Source of the DNA: Periplaneta americana
Lineage: Eukaryota > Arthropoda > Insecta > Blattodea > Blattidae
Direction: 5' to 3'
NCBI RefSeq assembly: GCF_040183065.1
Contig: NC_091123.1
Span: 113,062,821 to 113,126,820, forward strand
DNA: 64,000 bases
The notes under the pieces were generated by a model. It was not told the DNA's origin. It searched no databases and saw only the letters and a program-made list of their open reading frames with translations. A program made the position numbers and the translations under genes. Shown piece by piece: positions 24,958 through 35,259 of the stretch (its first letter is position 1; each line of letters begins with the position of its first letter).

Positions 24958-25369
24958 CTTCTTCTTTCTCTTAGTTTAACCTCTCTCTTTTAGGTGCATT
25001 TACACGACCCACGCCACCCGGGCCTTAAGGGCCGCAACCTGTCGGGAGAGGAATTATTAATATGGATCACATATATACTTTCTTGACTACACAAAGACAT
25101 GGAGGGCCTCCCCGGATAAGGGATCAGCTCAATGCCAGGGCCACCTCCGATACAACACAAACATTTAAAACATTATACATCATTCACTTACACACATATG
25201 AAAGGATTAAGGGAAGGATCGCGTCCATGACCGGACTTTCAAGAGGTACAATACCGGCATTTGCCTGGAAACTATGAAAAACCTCAGTTAGGATTGCCGG
25301 CCCCTGGGATCGAACCCTGGACCTCCCGAATGCGAGTCCAGCCCTCTACCAAGCCGCTAGCCCGCTCCG
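24958..25369 (-). repeat. Full-length tRNA-derived SINE, minus orientation
   Basis: The minus-strand head reads GCTAGCGGCTTGGTAGAGGG (A box), then GGTCCAGGGTTCGATCCCAG (B box). A body of about 300 bp follows, ending in a trinucleotide tail at 24901-24957. AAT arrays on both sides may include the target duplication. Confidence 0.8.
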
Positions 25370-25407
<38 letters not shown>

Positions 25408-25430
25408 CATCATCATAATCATAATCATAA
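25370..25430. repeat. (AAT)n with CAT/AATC variants
   Basis: AAT trinucleotide array grading into CAT and ATAATC units. Confidence 0.9.
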
Positions 25431-25434
25431 TGCA

Positions 25435-26340
25435 AGTTATATTTATATAATGTGTTTACATTGATTGCAGGCTTACGAGTATTACATCAATGACATATAT
25501 TAATTATATTATTGCGACATTATCGCGAAAATTTGCCACTCCATAAAACACTAGAAAACTAATTTTTTTTAAATTATATACGAAAGTTTAAGACAATTAA
25601 CAGCATAAAAACAAGACTCTTTTAATAGAAATGCATGTCGAAATAAGTCCTAAAAAACAGTTTAAAACCTATATTTGACAAACACCATTTGTTCCATCAG
25701 GATGATGACACACAAGTGCTTCCCACAACTCTTCGTTATCATTCACCTTATTAGTTAGGCTTAATAGACCAAACACAGTGCTTACCATTAGGTGGCACTT
25801 TCACCGTCCGCAGCTACGCTATCGGGTTTGGTCACGTGGTCCGCAACATAGTCCTAAAATAGTCTCTAGACAAGTCATTCATCACTACCATGAATTTATT
25901 ATTGTTACAATTCAAAATTTTATTTTAAACCTTCTATATTGTTTTATCCTAAGAAGTTCCTGTGTTAAAACCAGCGAATAGGGATTATAATTATAGAATG
26001 GACACTGAGCGAATTATCCTGTTTTGTTTCTCTGTGCGCCGGCGTTTAGTTCCACTTCCTAGCGCTAGAGGTTAGTGCAATCGATCACACGCTAAGATAA
26101 TAATTGAATATAAGAGTTGAGACACAGGATCCAAACATCGCCTACCTTATTGCATAATCCAGTAACGCTTTGCTTCAAATAAATTCTAGCTAAGAGTTTT
26201 TCCTTATTTTTTAGTGGCAAACTAGTTGTAATAATAATTTTTTATGTTTATATATAATATATTATATTATAAAATAATATAATACATTATACAATTATGT
26301 ATCAAATTCGTTTAATATTTGTATACAATACAATATAGGT
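25435..26340. other. No recognised feature
   Basis: AT-rich sequence with palindromic TATAAT-type tracts near 26250-26300. No gene seen. Confidence 0.4.
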
Positions 26341-26345
26341 ATATG

Positions 26346-26531
26346 GATTATGATAATAAATGATCGAAAAAAGTTTAGTTTTGTCCTTTAAATGTGCAGA
26401 TATTTGATTCGAAAAAATGTAACACTAAAATTCCTTCGCAGAACGAAAGTTACATTAAAATTTGTTCGGATCAAATTCATGCACATTTGAAGGACAAAAT
26501 TAAAATTATTTCAATCATTTTTATCATAATA
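26346..26531. mobile_element. MITE with about 70-bp TIRs
   Basis: The left arm (GATTATGATAA...TTTTGTCCTTTAAATGTGCA) matches the reverse complement of the right arm (about 26462-26531). A second, shorter inverted pair around GTTACATT lies in the loop. The element is 186 bp. Confidence 0.75.
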
Positions 26532-26921
26532 CACTGATCTCTTAAACTGAATGAGCATTTTGGGAATTAAATCAATAGCTTTCTCAAAACACACTACGAA
26601 ATGTCTGATATAAAACAATTTCGATCACCAAATGGGAGCAAAAACGAGGAAAATTTTACTGAACTTCTTTGTTTGACATATCTCAAAAAAATTATTGACA
26701 CTACTTACGGTTCATCCTGTATATATAGCACGAAGCAAGTAAGGGAAACTCCTAACATAGTTTCAGACGCTAAGAAAGTGAAACAGACGCACTGTAAAAA
26801 CATAGTCTTCGACTTCCTACTTCATCATACTGCAATACTACTGGCAGATAGTACAACACACAGTTCATAGTACAAATTGATCAAGTTCAATGTTACAAAT
26901 TTAAAGTGACCATTCTATTTT

Positions 26922-27172
26922 CAGTGGGTTATTTTACGACGCTTTATCAATATCTATGGTTATCTAGTATCTCAGTGATATGAAAGTGATAATGTCAGCG
27001 AAATGAGTCAAGATCGAACACCGGAAGTTACCCATTATTTGCTCTTAATGGGTTGAGGGAAAACCCCGGAAAAACCTCAACCAGATAACTTGTCCTAACC
27101 AGGATTTGAACCCGGGCCCGCTCGTTTCGCTGGTGTAAGATGGTAAGGATCTGGCCTGTGCTATATTAAGAG
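26922..27172 (-). repeat. tRNA-derived SINE, minus orientation
   Basis: The + strand runs from TTATTTTACGACGCTTTATC to AACCAGGATTTGAACCCGGG (reverse B box), with GGGAAAACCCCGGAAAAACC in the body. It is the same family as the truncated copy at 44.2 kb. Confidence 0.82.
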
Positions 27173-27174
27173 AC

Positions 27175-28905
27175 GAAGGAAATTATCCAAGTTCCGGTAT
27201 AACAGAATATTTCAGGATTTATTTCGTATGTACAGTATGTTTTTCTAACGGATTATATTAGCAGCTAGTTTCTGTAGGTTACTTTTCCGTTACAGTATTC
27301 AACCGTGAGTAAACCTTCAAGAGGAATTTCAACTGATGTGGAAGGATCCCTAGGGAGAAAATATGCCTGAATTCACATTTTCCACCATTTATCTAACGGT
27401 ATATTACACATTAAAATAATTTGCTTTACTAGAACGCGAGACGATTGCATTCAAATATTAATTTTAAAATGAGTAAGAGTCCTGCGAGTCTTTCCTGAAG
27501 GGTATAGCCTAATGGTAGACGAGAATTAATTAAACACTGCGAAATGCGTTCTTTCACATGAGGCAACATTCCTGCTTTTCCTTCATATTCATATAATATC
27601 AAAGTGCTCTTAACATTTCATATATTCTTCACAAACCAGTCTCTCATTCTTTGATATTTTTATTATGCTTCTCTTTATGTGAACTTTCAATCTCTCTATA
27701 CTTCATCAAATTTCACGCCATTCATGGGCGAATGTCTCTGTGCACGTACGGGCAACTGAGTTACGTTGTGAGTGATTTAATTAAATCTCATATTCCACGT
27801 GCATATTGTGTCAATGATATCAAGGAATTAAATATATCCTACATATCTCACGGCAGAATCCACAAAGTTATCTTCATCAAATGCGGCGCTATGTGTTTAG
27901 TCCCCCCCCCACTTACAATTCAATAATAACTGCGTATATGTGATGTCACATATTTTTCAAGGCTCAGCAGACAATTTTCTGCCAAAGCATAAAAACTTAA
28001 GCATATAAAATCAGCCAGTTACTTATTGGCGCGCAGTTCCATATTCCACTAATAACCTTTTCGTGAAAATGCTATTTTCTTCATCTGTCATACAGGAAAA
28101 TAGCTGTTTACAAGCAGCCCACAATTACCAGTATATCCGTCCGCTTTTTTTTTCTTTTGTTTTTATATAGCAATGTCTACTATACTATTGGACGAACAAT
28201 GTACATATGCCATGTGTAATAATCAATTTGTCCAGGAATAGTTTTCAATAAAGGAATTAATGGGCCTTTACACACAAAATTGCGATGTATTATAAACTAA
28301 AATGTACAAAAAAATTTTCTCCGACATCTTTTTTTACGTAAGTTGTGTCTATACACATGTTCCTAAAACGCGTGTTCCAGGGAAATTCAGATTTGTGTCT
28401 CCAATCGATAAATTATACATAGAGAAATTATACAAAGTAAGGCGTAAAAGACATCAATACCAATTAATTTGATAAATTGATGTATCTTAGGAAGTGTCCA
28501 AAATACAAGAAAAAAAATATTTTCTGCAAAAATCTATAGAATGTTTCCTCCAGCAGGGAAAGTTCTCGAGACACACACTTCAGAAATTAACAAGTCTATA
28601 CAAAATCTAATTAAAAAATAAACGCAATTCCGTTGTTATGGAAATAAACAATAAACAACACTATTCCTTTCTAAAAACTTTGCTTTCCTGCAGACGAGTT
28701 GACGAATACACCCTCGTATTGTAGATATATGAAGTGAGAGGAATGTGTTGGTGGCATGATGAGAGGGAAACGAGAGTAATACCTTCTGCAACGTCTACTT
28801 TGTCAACTACAGATTCCATTATGACCTGGCCGTGGATGGAACCTGATATGAAGACCAGCACGCCAAAGCATGAGACACCGAAGCGGCTTTCGTCTGTGTA
28901 CACTT
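27175..28905. other. No recognised feature
   Basis: No motif-bearing frame. Minor homopolymer tracts occur near 27901 and 28146. The two open frames at 28661-28949 overlap in opposite directions and run into the left end of the mariner-like element; neither shows a known domain. Confidence 0.4.
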
Positions 28906-28909
28906 TATA

Positions 28910-30201
28910 CAGAGCTGTCTATGACATTCTCCACAACACTCGGAAGTAAGCGGGCTTGGCGTCAGCGCTCGTCATTTCCGGTGAACGGGGTCCGCTACAG
29001 TCGCTAGAGTCTGCTATTGAAATTACAGTATTCATATTGTACACTAACCTTGACTACAGAAGGTGTTGAAAATGATGTCCCCCTGCTGCAACACGTTCCT
29101 GACATCTCCGAAGGAAATTGGCATTTACACGTGCAAGTTCGTCCTCTGTAATTCTCCCGATTTCTCGCAGGCTTACAATACTGTCTTTTAATTCGCGGAT
29201 TGTGTGCAGATTGTTTTTGTATACTTTATTTTTTAGATTACCCTATAAATAAAAAAATCGCAGGCTGAGAAATCGGCAGACCTAGAGGTCTATAATCCTC
29301 TACTAATAACCCTGTCCTTGAATATTTCGCTTATTAAATTCAATATTTTCGCTGCTATATGGGCAGTTACTGAATCCTGCTCTAACACTCGATATAGGTT
29401 AACTGTTCAAAAAATGAGTCGAGTATGTGTGTTCTGCATCTGTCACCATTGATTGAATCGTCAAAAATATAGGGCAGTTATAGCGCACCATACGCCAACC
29501 TTCTCATTATGTAAAGGAGTTTCATGAATGAAATATGGATTTTCTGTACTCCAGTATCTATTGTTTTGCGTTATAACATGGCAATGTAAGTGAAACCATG
29601 CTTCGTCTGTGAAAATAATTACTGTAAGATCCACAACGCCATTGGCAACATTTTGTAAAACCCAGTTACAAAAATTCACACGACTCGCACTATCTCTTGG
29701 CTGTAATTCATGCCGTGGCTCTAAATACTGTGGTTTTCGAAACACCTGCTTCTTGGGAGAGACGGCAGAGAGATTTTCGAGGAGAATGTTGTAACCTTTC
29801 TCATATCTCCTCGAGTTTTTCCTCAGTAAATACACTTGGGTTTCTCTTTCCATGTTTATTCAGAAATGACCCCGTTTCTCTAAACTTTTTACGAGGTTTA
29901 ATATAGTCGTCCCATGTGGAACGGGAATACCAGGAAATTGCGTTGCAAAACGTCGTCGCACTGTTCCACAATTCTTCGTTATCATGTAACACTCGACAAG
30001 TTGTGATATTAAACTTATGTGGTGCCATATTAAGCCACAATCTTCAATCTTGACCTAAGATTTACGTATGTATATCGATACAAACGTCAACAGAGCTCTC
30101 TTACGCTTCTGAATAGCAGCTATCAGTTGCAATGTGATCATGCGCTTACGCCAAGCCCCGCTTGTCGTCGAGTGCCGTGGATAATATCTTAGGCCGTTCT
30201 G
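28910..30201 (-). mobile_element. mariner-like element with both ends
   Basis: The ends are long, imperfect inverted repeats of about 70 bp. The left reads CAGAGCTGTCTATGACATTC; the right, reverse-complemented, reads CAGAACGGCCTAAGATATTA. Both continue into a CCAAGC-containing subterminal block. TA flanks each end (28908-28909 and 30202-30203). The length of 1292 bp is typical of mariner-like transposons. A minus-strand transposase fills most of the interior. Confidence 0.8.
29050..30030 (-). pseudogene. mariner-like (Tc1/mariner) DDE transposase, frame-broken
   Basis: Reading on the minus strand, pieces occur in the right order. Near 29880 is a helix-turn-helix linker, KFRETGSFLNKHGKRNP. 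Then come FTDEAWFHLHCHV (first catalytic Asp, near 29610), NNRYWSTENPYF and VGVWCAI. EQDSVTAHIA (second catalytic Asp, near 29370) follows, then DRVISRG and a D-SACDFF block (third catalytic position, near 29270). A C-terminal GHHFQ-like end is near 29065. This matches a full-length insect mariner-like transposase of about 330 residues. At least four stops or frame changes separate the pieces, so it is inactive. Confidence 0.75.
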
Positions 30202-30317
30202 TATATCCCAAGTACTCCCGTAAAGTATAGGACTCATTTTGTCCACTTTCAACTTATACAGTGATCTTGAAGTTACATGTAAAAACATTTTCCTAGTAAC
30301 ATTGTCCCGTGCCGTAG

Positions 30318-30785
30318 TTCCATGGTCTCAGGCGTCCTGCTCTGGAACAGCAATACGAAATGATTGGTGGTTTGAATCCTCAAAGAGGAAGAAATTTTCT
30401 CACGAAATTTCGCCCAATGTACGGAATATTGATGCCCATCCAGCATCATGATGAATTTGGGGAGCTGGTGAATAGCGACATCCAGTTTCAGTTTCAGAAG
30501 CCAGATATAACACCTGGAATGACCATCACATTCCATAAGTTATTACTCGACCAAGGCCAGTGGAGTCCTGCAACCCGGAGTCGTGGCGCTACTGCTCCTG
30601 CGTTCGTAATACCACATCGCGATAGTTCACATTACCCCCGCGGCTCCACTCGCCTTGCTAGAGTAATACCCAAGTACTGGTTGGATGATGGCTCATCCCT
30701 TCTGAGGCATCTGGACGGGAGGCCAGCAGTATGCTGGTCGGTCTTGGCATTCCATAGTCTGTTGCGCCAGGATTTATTTAGTAAG
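30318..30785 (+). repeat. Long tRNA-derived SINE, plus orientation
   Basis: The head is degenerate (CCATGGTCTCAGGCGTCC at the A-box position; GGTTTGAATCCTC as B box). The body carries CACGAAATTTCGCCCAATG and GTACTGGTTGGATGATGG and ends GGATTTATTTAGTAAGTAAG. It is the full-length relative of the truncated copy at 5.8-6.1 kb. The 142-codon frame crossing it is incidental. Confidence 0.78.
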
Positions 30786-30789
30786 TAAG

Positions 30790-31370
30790 TATTACTATTA
30801 TGTTTAAAGAAATAATAGAAATACTCATTAAGTCGAAATTGACTCCTAAGATATTTAATCCAGGTGTTTAACTTCTCTTTACATACTTGTATTGCGGTAC
30901 AAGTAAGATATAGGTCATTCGGTATTTCGTGCAACCTATCTTGCGTAAGAGGAAAGAAGAAGTGAACTGGGAAGCTTCCCTCCCTCTCTACACTTCCATT
31001 TGCAGCTAGCTAGATAGCTCGTTTACCTTCACCATAAGGTTCTTACTATGAGCTACGGCATACACAAGTATTTGGTTTCACTAGATAATGACTATAAAAG
31101 CGTTATTACAGAATTGAGAAGTTTGAAAAAAACGAGACGGAGTCGAGTTTCTTCTTTTTTTTTTTTTTCCGAGATTATGTAATTCACATAATTCGTGTAT
31201 TGCATACGATACTATTTTTATACGATCATAATTTAATTTAATTTAAATAAATAAATTAATAATATGTTTTAACTTTCTACATTAAAAAGAAATGTAAAAT
31301 ATTAACTAATTTCTTAAGCAATAAATGTATGAGGGGGAATTTGGATTTTGTTGCTGTGACATATATACAT
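30790..31370. other. No recognised feature
   Basis: AT-rich DNA with a T-rich tract near 31150. No gene seen. Confidence 0.4.
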
Positions 31371-31375
31371 TTATT

Positions 31376-31399
31376 CGTGTGTGTGTGTGTGTGTGTGTG
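31376..31399. repeat. (GT)n microsatellite
   Basis: Perfect GT dinucleotide run of about 12 units. Confidence 0.93.
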
Positions 31400-31702
31400 G
31401 ATGTAAATAAAGCATTTTTCCACTCTCACTGTCGTAAATACGCTGCTATTAGCTTGTTTTTAGGGAAGTAAAATAATGGATTTTACCGTGATAATGTTGG
31501 TTGCTATAGACGACGGGAGGTAAATCACGTTGCTTCTCTAGGGACGTAAGTGAAAATATGTTTCATTCAACAGTAACATAGCAACAAATAAAAGAATACT
31601 CAAAACGAGACGACTCTTCCAACAGATCTGATTATAAATCATGTAAAATAAAGAAATATATTTTTATTACGTAAAATATAGACGCAGAAAAACATTACAT
31701 AT

Positions 31703-31912
31703 GGTAATATTGTGATAGTTTTTTTTTTTTTTTTTTTTTTATTGCAATTTTACTGAGCGAGAGAAAGATAGTTTTTTTTTTTTGCGTCAACGTATTAAGA
31801 GAATGTTCGTGGACAAGTTTTTTCCACAAAACCGGTCCTCTCTCGCTCAGTTAAAATTGTAATAAATTCTCAAAAAGAACTATCACAATATTACTCGTAT
31901 CACAATATTACC
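31703..31912. mobile_element. MITE with homopolymer-interrupted TIRs
   Basis: GGTAATATTGTGATAG at 31703 is matched inversely at about 31880-31894 and, after a short gap, again at 31898-31912. The inner match CTGAGCGAGAGA is at about 31754 and, inverted, near 31843. A 22-base T run lies in the left arm. Confidence 0.7.
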
Positions 31913-32104
31913 AACTCTTACTCTACAGTACGTGAGTTAAATAGAATTTGCTAGTCTGGGACTACTTAATTGTAGTTAATACTGTGTTAATGGTTATAGC
32001 AAAGCGACCTGTAAGATCTAAACTGGAATTAGAAGGTCTCAATTGAACAAATGATGCAATTTAACTAGTTAGGAACTATCACTACCAGCTATAAAGATTT
32101 AACT

Positions 32105-32385
32105 TCAGAAGTACAGAACCAGCTGATGAAGACGGCAAGGATAGCAGAATGCCTACAAGATGTTGCATGGAGGAATAAATATATGACAACTGAGGGAAAA
32201 ATCAAAATACATAAGACAATGGTGCGTTCAGTGATGACATAAGCAGCTGAAACCTGAGAAGAAACAACAAAAAGAACAAAGCAAAAAACAAGTACAATTG
32301 AAATTATGGTAATATTAAGAAAAAACCAGGGAGCTAGCATCAGAGATTGCGTGTGGAAAAGAATCATAACAGCACTCTTTTTCTT
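32105..32385 (+). pseudogene. LINE reverse-transcriptase C-terminal fragment
   Basis: The translation VQNQLMKTARIAECLQDVAW, then RNKYMTTEGKIKIHKTMVRS and an AET-containing block, matches the post-RT region of insect LINEs (W-RNK--xTExKxxIxKTxIRP then TAET). Two stops occur. Neither RT motifs nor a 3' end are present. Class RTE-like by recollection. Confidence 0.65.
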
Positions 32386-32399
32386 TTGTTTATATAGCA

Positions 32400-33020
32400 T
32401 TATATTACACTTAGATAAATGAATACCTTACTTCTAAGTGAAAGACGATGAAATATGAAACTAACCTAAAAACAGACAGAACAAAACATTCAGTAGTTTC
32501 CACCGGGTTAAAATTAGAGTGACAGTTGTCTATTTTCAATGTAGCTCATAAGGTCAGAGAATCGAGTGCATCAGTGACATTTCCCGTCGCAATTAAAATC
32601 GAGTGGAGGCTAATGGGCATCCCTGACGCAGCGCTTCGCGACATGGGAGAAGACCACAGCGTTAATGTTGTGTAGCTCGAACGTGGAGAGACCACATGTC
32701 ACGAGCACTATAAAACACAACGTGAATGGAATTAGGATATGGAGCCTTGTAACGCAATTTTGTTTTATCCTCTGCAACACAAATTCGTTGTGACGCAATT
32801 CCTGAGGCAGAAACCAGATTATACTACCAATAAAACCCAAGATGAATGCATAAAAACTATATCTTGGCTTGCTTTTTCATACTTTGCGAATATGCAACAC
32901 ACAACACTAAATTTAACTAATTTTAAATTCATGATCCCTATTCTAAGCAGGGACGACGTCCGCCACTTCAAGAATGCCTGCACTCACTCTGAGTACAGGC
33001 CTTTAACTTATATGTTGTAC
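32400..33020. other. No recognised feature
   Basis: No gene, array or terminal repeat recognised. Confidence 0.4.
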
Positions 33021-33024
33021 AGTA

Positions 33025-33267
33025 CGATTATTTAGTCCTGACAGTCGCCGGAGTTATATACGCCGAGGAATGCTTGGGTTAGTTACTCGCTTGCCTTCGA
33101 AGCGATCGGATGTCATGCGTGCGGTATAGCGTTATGTTTCCAGTACAGTTAAGCTATACTGCACTCCTTTACCGACCGCTCGCCCTTATCTCTACTCTGG
33201 AACTCTCCCCACTACTCCTATTACTTCCCCTCTTTCGCGTCGCTGAGCTGTCAGGACTAAATAATCG
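33025..33267. mobile_element. Short inverted-repeat element (243 bp)
   Basis: A perfect 20-bp inverted repeat, CGATTATTTAGTCCTGACAG at 33025-33044 and its reverse complement at 33248-33267, encloses a pyrimidine-rich interior. No TSD is evident. Confidence 0.65.
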
Positions 33268-33771
33268 GTCTGTACTAGGTAGAGAGCATGAGAATATTAT
33301 TTGGCGAACTCGAGTTCAATATCCAGCGCTGACTGGAATGATGCTTTGTTGCATAAGATGTGAGGATTACAATTTATGCCATAGTTTTTCATTTCCCTCA
33401 ATGCCATAAGTACAAGTATCCATCATCAGCTCTCTCCGCTTTATATTTCACCTCATTTAATATAGGATGGAAGGAATTCGATGATAATCCTTTCAAGAGA
33501 CGAATTCTTAGCACGGTATGAATGGAAAAGCTTTCTTCCGTGTTGTTCTACTAGATATCCCAGAAATAATTACTTTACATGACTATTTCACATGTTACGT
33601 CATCCTTCTTTCCGCCAATAATGGTAAAGAATGCCTCAGGTATGACTCCAATAGGAAATGTCCAGTTAGCAAACCCCTGCACGACGGTTTTCCAGTGCCA
33701 GTAGATGAATGCATTGTTGGAGAGCAGCTAACATACGAGACACTGCCACGGCTAGATTCAGAAGACGCTTA

Positions 33772-33959
33772 GGGTGCTACGCATAGACATTTCGCTAGCC
33801 CGCGCTACGAGCGTGCTAAACAACCTCGGCTATCGACTGATTACTTGTACAGGATTCATATGATATTATATCGTTAGCACTGGTTTATGAATACGAAAAA
33901 CATTAGTTCGCTGATCATCCACCGGAAGCCCGCGCTAAGAACGTCTATGAATATGACCC
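33772..33959. mobile_element. PIF/Harbinger-like MITE
   Basis: The left end GGGTGCTACGCATAGAC and the right end, reverse-complemented, GGGTCATATTCATAGAC are related. The inner GCCCGCGCT is also inverted. The trinucleotide TTA flanks both sides (33769-33771 and 33960-33962), the target type of PIF/Harbinger. Length is 188 bp. Confidence 0.75.
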
Positions 33960-34167
33960 TTAGAGGCTACGAAATCCCTGACGCGACTTACGGGGATTGT
34001 TCGTAATATCCCTGATTACATTTCCTGTTGGCCTATATCAGATTGGCCAGTTCCATGTTATGAAATCGCAACATATAAAAGAGAACAACCACAAGGACCT
34101 CCACTGTCGAAAATGAATTTTTTGGTAATGACCGCTAGATGAAAGTACTGCTGCAAACTATTATTCC

Positions 34168-34240
34168 ATGCAATTCCATAAGGATTATAACGTGTCTTTT
34201 GCAGTCACTAGATGGCAGCATAGTGAAATTGACAGCAGTT
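34168..34240 (+). repeat. Short dispersed repeat shared with 16.9 kb
   Basis: GATTATAACGTG and TGGCAGCATAGTGAAATTG recur, in inverse orientation, at about 16855-16935. Confidence 0.6.
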
Positions 34241-34467
34241 TTTGTCTTGAACATGCATTAGGCTGATCAATAGGGCTAAGAATTTTATGCCGTTACATTG
34301 CACTTCATGCGCCTGACTTCAGGTACCAGTACGTAATTGCGTTGGGATTGGGGTTTTCAGTGTGTTTCGTTGAGCAGTGAACTTTAGTTGATCGGTTACA
34401 TTACGATCGAATACTATTATTCGTAACACGCAACATTCAACGTTTTGTAAAGAAGAATAATAGCAAG

Positions 34468-34680
34468 ATGCCGAGGACGAAATTTGTGACAATTTCAAAC
34501 GGAAAAATTTGTAATAATGATACAGATTTTGAGATAAATAATGCTTGTGTAAAATATTTCAAATATTCCGCCATTGTTTCTGCAGAAGTTGAACGAAGTT
34601 TCTCTAGATATAAGGCTGTGTTTTCTAGCAACAGGCAATCATTCTCCTTTGGAAATTTGAAAATGTGATTTGTTATTCAC
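34468..34680 (+). pseudogene. hAT transposase remnant: N-terminal piece fused to C-terminal dimerisation motif
   Basis: The frame starts MPRTKFVTIS at 34468 and runs through a short acidic/Asn stretch directly into SAEVERSFSRYKAVFSSNRQ. It ends by 34670 at a TGA where the second copy has a Trp codon. The S-x-x-x-ERSFS pattern followed by an R/N-rich helix is the conserved C-terminal dimerisation region of hAT transposases. The catalytic middle is gone, so this is an internal-deletion derivative of a longer element. It lies inside the TIRs of the outer hAT. Confidence 0.75.
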
Positions 34681-34690
34681 TGAAACAGTA

Positions 34691-34924
34691 TCTGCAGTGT
34701 TCGGGAAAAGTGACATAAGTCAGTTTCCACAAATCTTTTTTGATAATTTATTGACAACTTACGGAACATCTGCTCGCTTGGAAAAAAAATACATAAGTAT
34801 TTCTCCCATTACAATAATTCATAGAGAAAAAATCAAATCGACATAAACCACTGTAAGTTGTCAATAAATTATCAAAAAAGGTTTGTGGAAACTGACTTAT
34901 GTCACTTTTCCCAAGCACTGCAGA
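34691..34924. mobile_element. Tc1/mariner-type MITE with 72-bp TIRs
   Basis: 34691-34762 and 34853-34924 are inverted copies with only a few differences (the left starts TCTGCAGTGTTCGGGAAAAG). TA lies on both sides (34689-34690 and 34925-34926). The tandem second copy of the host block (near 37208-37224) shows the uninterrupted site. Length is 234 bp. Confidence 0.88.
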
Positions 34925-35259
34925 TATATGAAATGAAAAATTATGTGAAACAAAAACGTAATACACTATCATATTAACATAGTGAAATAATAAGGCTGAT
35001 ACTTGCCAATGTCATATTAGGTGTATTTTCTACAGACATAAAATAACATGTAGTCAATGATATTGTGGCGAACCGAATAGTTGGAACACAATATAGGAAA
35101 AAATGTAGCAAACAAGATGAAAAAATATTGGATAAACATTATGAATATTTAGCTCTATGTAAAATTTGTGACAATTTTATACGAGGAAATTTATAATAAT
35201 GATACAGATTTTGAGATAGATAATGCTTGTGTAAAATGCAGTGGCGGCTCGTAGTCAAA

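Noticed and set aside
27480-27530. tRNA-like A box GGGTATAGCCTAATGGTAGAC
   Set aside because: No B box at a suitable distance and no cloverleaf.
30360-30788. 142-codon frame on the + strand
   Set aside because: It lies wholly inside a SINE body also present at 5.8-6.1 kb and shows no protein family features.
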